In this document: positions 24,846 to 28,840 of the stretch, one piece after another
Layout of the letters: each line of letters begins with the position of its first letter
Numbering within the stretch: the stretch's first letter is position 1
NCBI GenBank assembly: GCA_964459805.1
Contig: CAYWOD010000013.1
Location: 1-28,840, forward strand
Direction: 5' to 3'
From: DAOVRL01 sp964459805
GTDB taxonomy: Bacteria; Planctomycetota; Phycisphaerae; Sedimentisphaerales; Anaerobacaceae
DNA: 28,840 nucleotides
Notes under the pieces: generated by a model
What the model saw: the letters and a program-made list of their open reading frames with translations, nothing else
Databases searched by the model: none
What the model was told of the DNA's origin: nothing
Program-made: the position numbers and the translations under genes

Positions 24846-25640
24846 TCAACTTTGCAAGGTCTTTACTGCTTCATCGACACTCGCGCCTGCGTGGACCATT
24901 TTGCTCAGGGCCCCGATCATTTTGGTCGGGTCTTCGTGCTGAAACGCGTTTCGCCCGATGGATACGCCCGCGGCGCCGGCTGCCAGAGCGCCTTCGACCA
25001 TTTTGAATATCTCTTCGTCACTGCCCATCTTCGCCCCGCCGGCGATTACTACCGGCACCGGAGAGCCCGCAACCACCTGGGCAAAACTCTCTGCGCTGCC
25101 TGTATAGACCACCTTGACGATGTCCGCCCCGAGCTCTGCGCCGACCCTGGCGGCGTGCTTGACGTTGTTCACGTCGTATTCATCCTTGATCTTCGCCCCT
25201 CGCGTGTACATCATCGCAATAAGCGGCATCTGCCAGTCGAAACACCGCTCACTCACCTGCCCCAGCTGCCGCAGCATTTCCTTGTCCGTCTCGGCCCCGA
25301 GGTTTATATGCACCGAGACCGCATCGGCACCGAGCTTGATTGCCTCGCCGACCGTGCAAACCAATTCCTTTGCGTTCGGGTCGGGGCTAAGAGATGTGCT
25401 GCCGGAAAGGTGAATAATCAGCCCGACATCCTTACCAGCGCCTCTGTGGCCGGCCTGCACGATGCCTTTGTGCATCAAAATCGCATTGGCGCCGCCGGCC
25501 ACAACCTTGCTGATCGTCGTGCGCATATCCGCCAGCCCCGCGATAGGGCCGACCGTTACACCATGGTCCATCGGAATAATTACCGTCTTGCCCGAGTTGC
25601 GGTCGATTATTCTCTCAAGTCTTATCTTTTTGCCTATCAT
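24846..25640 (-). CDS. 2-amino-3,7-dideoxy-D-threo-hept-6-ulosonate synthase (ADH synthase)
   Basis: A 264-residue class I aldolase (DeoC/LacD fold). In archaea this enzyme makes ADH from L-aspartate semialdehyde and 6-deoxy-5-ketofructose phosphate, the first step of the DAHP-independent route to 3-dehydroquinate. Visible motifs are VIIPMDHGVTVGP (Asp25), PLIAMMYTRG (Tyr145), ADIVKVVYTGS (Schiff-base Lys176) and VVIAGG for phosphate binding. These match the known Asp33, Tyr153 and Lys184 of the Methanocaldococcus enzyme with a constant offset of eight, so the active site looks complete. It is the first gene of the operon with DHQS II. The 222-base upstream gap to the split gene has no clear promoter. 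ATG 25640 is preceded by GGAG about 9 bases before. Confidence 0.92.
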   Translation of the reverse strand: MIGKKIRLERIIDRNSGKTVIIPMDHGVTVGPIAGLADMRTTISKVVAGGANAILMHKGIVQAGHRGAGKDVGLIIHLSGSTSLSPDPNAKELVCTVGEAIKLGADAVSVHINLGAETDKEMLRQLGQVSERCFDWQMPLIAMMYTRGAKIKDEYDVNNVKHAARVGAELGADIVKVVYTGSAESFAQVVAGSPVPVVIAGGAKMGSDEEIFKMVEGALAAGAAGVSIGRNAFQHEDPTKMIGALSKMVHAGASVDEAVKTLQS

Positions 25641-25862
25641 TGCCAGGTCTCCAAGTACAAAAGTTCAGAACGCGAAGCGACAGCCGAAATCCGGAAGTTC
25701 TCAGCTCCCACTTATCGTTGCTCACTCTTATCTAAGCTCATATTTTGCCCTAATTTACTCAAAGCCACCCGAAAGGCAAGAAAAAAAACGCACCCACTCG
25801 CCACTTGGTCCACGGAGGATACCCAAGAACGGGAAAGTTCGCCGGTATCTATCTTTTCTAAC
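25641..25862. other. Upstream region of the aromatic-pathway operon
   Basis: No gene is supported here. A minus-strand frame of about 52 codons with ATG near 25875 exists but looks like chance. No convincing -35/-10 pair was found for the ADH synthase gene, so its promoter may be non-sigma70 or weak. Confidence 0.35.
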
Positions 25863-26191
25863 TCAAGCATAAATTCCCTTGGCTTTAGCATGACGATTAC
25901 TATACCACACTACATCATTATAAGCAACGGTACCCTCATCTCCCGATTCCCTCTTTCTAAGCCACCAAGACTCGAAGGGACAAGGCAAAGGTGAAGGAAG
26001 ACGGACGATGGACAAAATACGAGATACGACATACGAATTGGCCGGAGGGCGCACCAATTCAGACCCGGTTAGAAAAACGAAAGCTACGTTTCTAACGCGG
26101 TAGAACAGACCAACACACGGAATGGGAAAAAGCTCTTTTGAGAGCCTGAACCATGCATCCTTATCTTCATCCCATTCGTGACTGTCCCTAG

Positions 26192-26207
26192 CTCATGTTT
26201 GTCACTT
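26192..26207 (+). repeat. Left terminal inverted repeat of the IS
   Basis: CTCATGTTTGTCACTT, an exact inverse of 27221-27236; pairing does not continue further inward. Confidence 0.85.
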
Positions 26208-26254
26208 GCGTTCGTAAGTGCTTGTAAAATAAGGACTCGATTTTGAGTTTGTCA

Positions 26255-27028
26255 CTACATCTGTGTTTTTGGGCGTTCTGGGCCGGTGTTTTCAGGGGTG
26301 GGCGGGGCCAGGTCCCTGATCCCTAAGGCCGCTGCAATACGCCGGGCATCTCGGCCGCCGGCAGAGACCAAACGCCTGCTCTGTCCGTTGAACTCCAGTT
26401 CCGCAATGCCCACTGACTTCATGGCCGAAAAGGCCTCGGCGGCACTTATCTGCGGCAGTTCCGAGGCCAGTTGATGCTCCAGCACCCGCTTGAGGAACAA
26501 TGCCAACGAGGCCACGAAGATGTGGGCCTCGATCCGCTCATCCGTCTTGTGATACACCGGACGCATCTCGATAACATCCTTCAAATCGCGAAAACCTTGC
26601 TCTACCGTGTTCAGTTCCTTATAGCAGGCCACCGCCTCGGCAGCAGTCATCCGCAGGTCATCGGTCTTGAGGATATATTTGCCTTCACGAGAGGTCTCGG
26701 CTATATCAAACTTCAGCCGAGATGATGGGCAATTCTTGTGGATAACTTCAGAAAGCCCCATCTGCCGCCATAAGTAACGGGCCAACAGTACTTGTCCCCA
26801 GGCTAATGCCTGTTTACATTCTATTTGATCAGGCGCCACCAACGTGTTCTTGCAGTACTTGCTAAGTGAAGCGACCAGCCGGTCCAGTTTATCACCGAGA
26901 AGGTCAACTCGCCCTAAGTTGGCGACCAGCCGTTGTTGGACTCGTCCCTGGTGGCGAAATGATTGCAATATCTGCAGATAATGGTAGGTTTTGCCGCCTT
27001 GCTTGACTGTATTTACTCGAGGAAACAT
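26255..27028 (-). pseudogene. IS1634-family transposase with in-frame internal deletion
   Basis: A 257-codon open frame. The N-terminus (MFPRVNTVKQGGKTYHYLQI, RQGRVQQRLVANLGRVDLL-like text) and C-terminus (LRMTAAEAVACYKELNTVEQ, GFRDLKDVIEMRPVYHKTDE, RIEAHIFVASLALFLKRVLE) are typical of IS1634 transposases, which are about 500-600 residues. The central DDE core, with the first two catalytic Asp, is missing. The join lies around SSRLKFDIAETSREGKY. The Y-x2-L-x3-E-x6-K segment with the third acidic residue is kept. The frame is intact across the deletion, so a shortened protein may be made, but it cannot catalyse transposition alone. ATG is preceded by GAG only weakly. Confidence 0.75.
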
Positions 27029-27220
27029 AAATTTGCATACTCCGAGATAGGACCATACTTGTCAGCACCAACATAATGGCAATTATGGCGAACAGCCCGC
27101 TCCTGTCCGGGAAAAAATGAAAAAATAAGGAAAATATTGTCACTACAGTAGATGCGACTGAACCCCAAAACCCGCTTTATTGTGTCAAAAATGCGGATTT
27201 GACCTCAACAACCACCCTCC

Positions 27221-27236
27221 AAGTGACAAACATGAG
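27221..27236 (-). repeat. Right terminal inverted repeat of the IS
   Basis: AAGTGACAAACATGAG, the exact complement of the left end, followed by CTAG. Confidence 0.85.
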
Positions 27237-27583
27237 CTAGTAAATCGCAAAGTCGGTGGAAGCCCTGCTTGGTGGAGTAATCCGCAGCGAACCACGTGGT
27301 ATAGAATCTGTTCAACTGTGCACGTTCCGTCAGCACTGGACCTTGAATCTGGATGGTCATATTTCAGAGCGATTCTTCCAATTCTGATGCCTCCAAAGGA
27401 GGCCCGTGTGAACAGGTCGAGGTTGTCTCCCAGAAAGCTCTTGTAAACCTGGTTGTTCGTGAGAGCCGGGTATTCCTGCGTCGCAGTTGCGTCAACGGCA
27501 ATGCTCGCGGGAATCAGGGCTCCTTCACAATCCCCCGCATCCATTTTGGCAATTGCTTCTTCAATCCGCTTTCCAATACTCAT

Positions 27584-28127
27584 GCTTCGCCACTCCCTAC
27601 CTCCTCATTATGTTGCCGGGGATAATTAAAGGGGTCAGGAATTTTCGATGGTCTCTACAACCATTTTTAAATGAAGAATCATTAGAAGTTCTTCAACCCT
27701 TAAAACGAGGCCGAGTCACCTATAAAATCCACGCACACGGGATTATCAAAATATCAGCCCGCGAAACGCCAACTGGCGTCATAGAAACTCCCGCCTGTCC
27801 CCACAAGTCTCTGGTGGGGAGCTATCTCATTTTGCATCGAAGTTAGCTCGCTCAGCGTTTGTACTTTAGATTATACCCATCGGTGCAGTGGCCGCAAACA
27901 CTTTTTCGGAAAGTGAGAATGTTGTGCACAGGACAACCTGCGAGAGCTTCGCTCATCACCGGCCAGTCCCTGCTTGCGTTTAGGGCATATGACTACAGGT
28001 GCATAAACACTGTACATGCAAGCACTTACGAAATTAGGGGGTGCGTAAGTAGGAAAGTCGGGGTAGTTTTCCTTGTTTTCGGACGGTGGGAACATTGCCC
28101 GGGTATTTCGTTGTGCGGAGAATACAT
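27584..28127. other. Intergenic region without a supported gene
   Basis: About 540 bases between the split gene and the amidase-like gene. It contains GGGGTCAGGAATTTTCG near 27632, similar to end sequences seen with REP-type elements. It also has a hairpin TCCCCAC/GTGGGGA at 27798-27820 that recurs at 28748. The frames on both strands (27859-28200 plus, 28095-27871 minus) show no family features. Confidence 0.45.
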
Positions 28128-28146
28128 CGTATACTTTAAGTATGCG
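28128..28146 (+). promoter_or_regulatory. Palindromic operator-like site upstream of the amidase-like gene
   Basis: CGTATACTT-T-AAGTATGCG is a 19-base palindrome with one mismatched pair, centred at 28137 and 39 bases before the ATG at 28176. It contains TATACT (28130-28135), which could be a -10 box with a weak TTTCGT -35 eighteen bases upstream. The overlap of a palindrome and a -10 box suggests a repressor site. No regulator gene is adjacent. Confidence 0.35.
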
Positions 28147-28175
28147 AAATCTGCTTTGTTAACCTGGGCGAGAGC

Positions 28176-28730
28176 ATGTCGAATCAGCCGAGAGTCGTGA
28201 AGGTATTGGCCGCACTGCTTGTCTCGATGACAGCCGGCACTGCAGTTCTAATGGCCCTGAGCGGCAGACCTCCGGTGGCCGGACCTTTCAGTCTCGCAAG
28301 TTATGTAAGCCTGCCTCCAATCAAAGATGCCGTGCACTCCGGAGTAGCTCAGCAGGGCGAGGGTTGGAATAGCATAGAGGTTTACTTCAGCGGAAGCAGG
28401 GCCGGTAATATTGAACAGTTGGCCGCGCTCTACGGGCTCAGCCGCGCAGTGGATATCAACTGTCACTTCGTCGTCTGCAACGGGCTCGGTGGCGGCGACG
28501 GGCAAGTCCTTTCCACTGCGAAATGGCAAAGACAACTCCCGATCATCCCCGCCCGGCCTCGGCAGGGCCAAAGCCGGACAATACGTATGTGTGTTATAGC
28601 GGTAGCCGAGAGCCCGAACACAATGCCAACGGAATATCAGGTCCAAAGGGTCTATGCACTCACAGACAAACTGTGCCACAGCTTCGGCATAAACCCCAGG
28701 GCCATTCGATACCCCCCAAACTGGCAATAA
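28176..28730 (+). CDS. Exported N-acetylmuramoyl-L-alanine amidase-like protein
   Basis: A 184-residue protein with an N-terminal signal or anchor (VVKVLAALLVSMTAGTAVLM). The body resembles the peptidoglycan-recognition/amidase_2 fold: INCHFVVCNGLGGGDGQVLS corresponds to the YHFVI-N-DG-I block (one His ligand kept), KWQRQ to the RWxxQ segment, IRMCVIAVAESPNTMPTEYQ to the central strand plus helix, and CHSFGINPRAIRYPPNW to the end. The usual first metal ligand motif HHT is replaced by EVYFSGSRAGN, so zinc binding and activity are doubtful. It may be a binding protein rather than an enzyme. ATG is preceded by GGGCGAG. A palindrome-linked promoter lies upstream and a hairpin terminator downstream, so it appears monocistronic. 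Several small planctomycete proteins of this pattern are known only as hypothetical; the family call is tentative. Confidence 0.55.
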   Translation: MSNQPRVVKVLAALLVSMTAGTAVLMALSGRPPVAGPFSLASYVSLPPIKDAVHSGVAQQGEGWNSIEVYFSGSRAGNIEQLAALYGLSRAVDINCHFVVCNGLGGGDGQVLSTAKWQRQLPIIPARPRQGQSRTIRMCVIAVAESPNTMPTEYQVQRVYALTDKLCHSFGINPRAIRYPPNWQ

Positions 28731-28747
28731 GCAGTTTCTTCGCCCTG

Positions 28748-28767
28748 TCCCCACCTTATCGTGGGGA
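28748..28767 (+). terminator. Hairpin after the amidase-like gene
   Basis: A perfect 7-bp stem TCCCCAC/GTGGGGA with a 6-base loop, 18 bases after the stop. There is no T-run, so it may be a 3' processing or weak terminator hairpin. The same stem is at 27798-27820. Confidence 0.4.
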
Positions 28768-28840
28768 TGACAATACTATTGATAATTGAGTCCACTCTAA
28801 AAAGGTGGCTCAACTGCAAAAAAGTTGCTTGATTAACGCA

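Larger units (their letters stand above)
26188..27240 (-). mobile_element. Internally deleted IS1634-like insertion sequence
   Basis: A 1053-base unit bounded by CTAG at 26188-26191 and 27237-27240, with perfect 16-bp terminal inverted repeats just inside (CTCATGTTTGTCACTT and complement). CTAG is self-complementary, so it could be the target duplication or the outermost repeat bases. The restored reading frame of the host gene favours a 4-bp duplication. The only gene is a shortened transposase. Full IS1634-family elements are roughly 1.5-2 kb, so about half the interior is missing. Family placement comes from the transposase. Confidence 0.75.
25863..27583 (-). pseudogene. Hypothetical gene interrupted by an IS1634-like element
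   Basis: The 5' part (27583 to 27241) encodes MSIGKRIEEAIAKMDAGDCE, ALIPASIAVDATATQEYP and VEQILYHVVRCGLLHQAGLP. This resembles a widespread uncharacterised family with a conserved RCxLxHEA-like motif. At codon 115 the IS begins. Removing the IS and one CTAG copy restores an open frame: Thr114-115 continue as RDSHEWDEDKDAWFRLSKEL, FPIPCVGLF and onward with no stop to 25863. The native stop is uncertain, because the last about 60 codons read through a low-complexity intergenic-type stretch (ATACGAGATACGACATACGA near 26020). The ATG at 27583 has GGGAG about 9 bases upstream. The gene was intact before insertion; its function is unknown. Confidence 0.65.

Noticed and set aside
25719..25875. Minus-strand ATG frame of about 52 codons upstream of ADH synthase
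   Set aside because: Composition looks random, it overlaps the likely promoter region, and there are no family features.
24270..25994. Plus-strand frame of 574 codons opposite the ADHS/DHQS II operon
   Set aside because: It is a shadow of two high-confidence enzymes; Ser/Thr/Arg-rich text is typical of a reversed reading frame.
27859..28200. Plus-strand frame of 113 codons before the amidase-like gene
   Set aside because: No ribosome site, no recognisable domain, and it runs through the palindrome/promoter region.

Overview
The window looks like chromosomal DNA from an uncultured Planctomycetota bacterium, most likely Phycisphaerae/Sedimentisphaerales-like. This is inferred from gene content (a PDZ-DUF6288 giant protein, sialate O-acetylesterase-type genes, DUF362 and SMP-30 proteins, DUF1565 beta-helix remnants, a Tat-exported DUF362 protein, many exported multidomain proteins), not from a marker gene. 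No rRNA, tRNA or CRISPR array was seen.

Layout. 1-4.6 kb (+): a decayed esterase C-terminus, an intact 1215-residue PDZ-DUF6288 exported protein, and a truncated esterase N-terminus 14 bp behind it. 4.9-5.5 kb (+): an overlapping gene pair, a small basic protein plus an AbiEii/MNT-like nucleotidyltransferase. 5.5-7.1 kb: a DUF3524 glycosyltransferase (tRNA-queuosine mannosyltransferase family, -) and a small membrane protein (+). 7.1-18.5 kb (-): in transcription order DUF3142, a TPR protein, a DUF362::SMP-30 fusion, a sialidase::beta-helix fusion, a stand-alone SMP-30 and a stand-alone DUF362 protein. Good sigma70-like promoters precede several of these, so the block is probably several transcription units rather than one operon. 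18.7-22.2 kb (-): a 1159-residue exported metallophosphoesterase with DNRLRE, PKD and Ig-like modules, followed by a clear terminator. 22.6-23.2 kb: a chimeric pseudogene. 23.7-25.6 kb (-): an archaeal-type entry to aromatic biosynthesis (ADH synthase, then 3-dehydroquinate synthase II) ending in an 11-bp-overlapping 50-residue membrane ORF. 25.9-27.6 kb: a hypothetical gene split by an internally deleted IS1634-like element with CTAG at both ends. 28.2-28.7 kb (+): a small exported protein resembling an N-acetylmuramoyl-L-alanine amidase.

Function. The left and centre read as an exported glycan/sugar-acid scavenging region: esterase remnants, sialidase/beta-helix, lactonase-like propellers, and DUF362 proteins of unknown role. 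The most unusual points are: the DUF362::SMP-30 fusion next to separate genes for the same two domains; a 200-bp MITE-like insertion with 13-bp direct repeats in the 5' leader of the stand-alone SMP-30 gene; the ADHS-DHQS II-small membrane ORF operon; and a gene whose reading frame is restored exactly when the IS and one CTAG copy are removed.

Limits. All family assignments are from reading motifs by eye. No database search, structure prediction or alignment was run.
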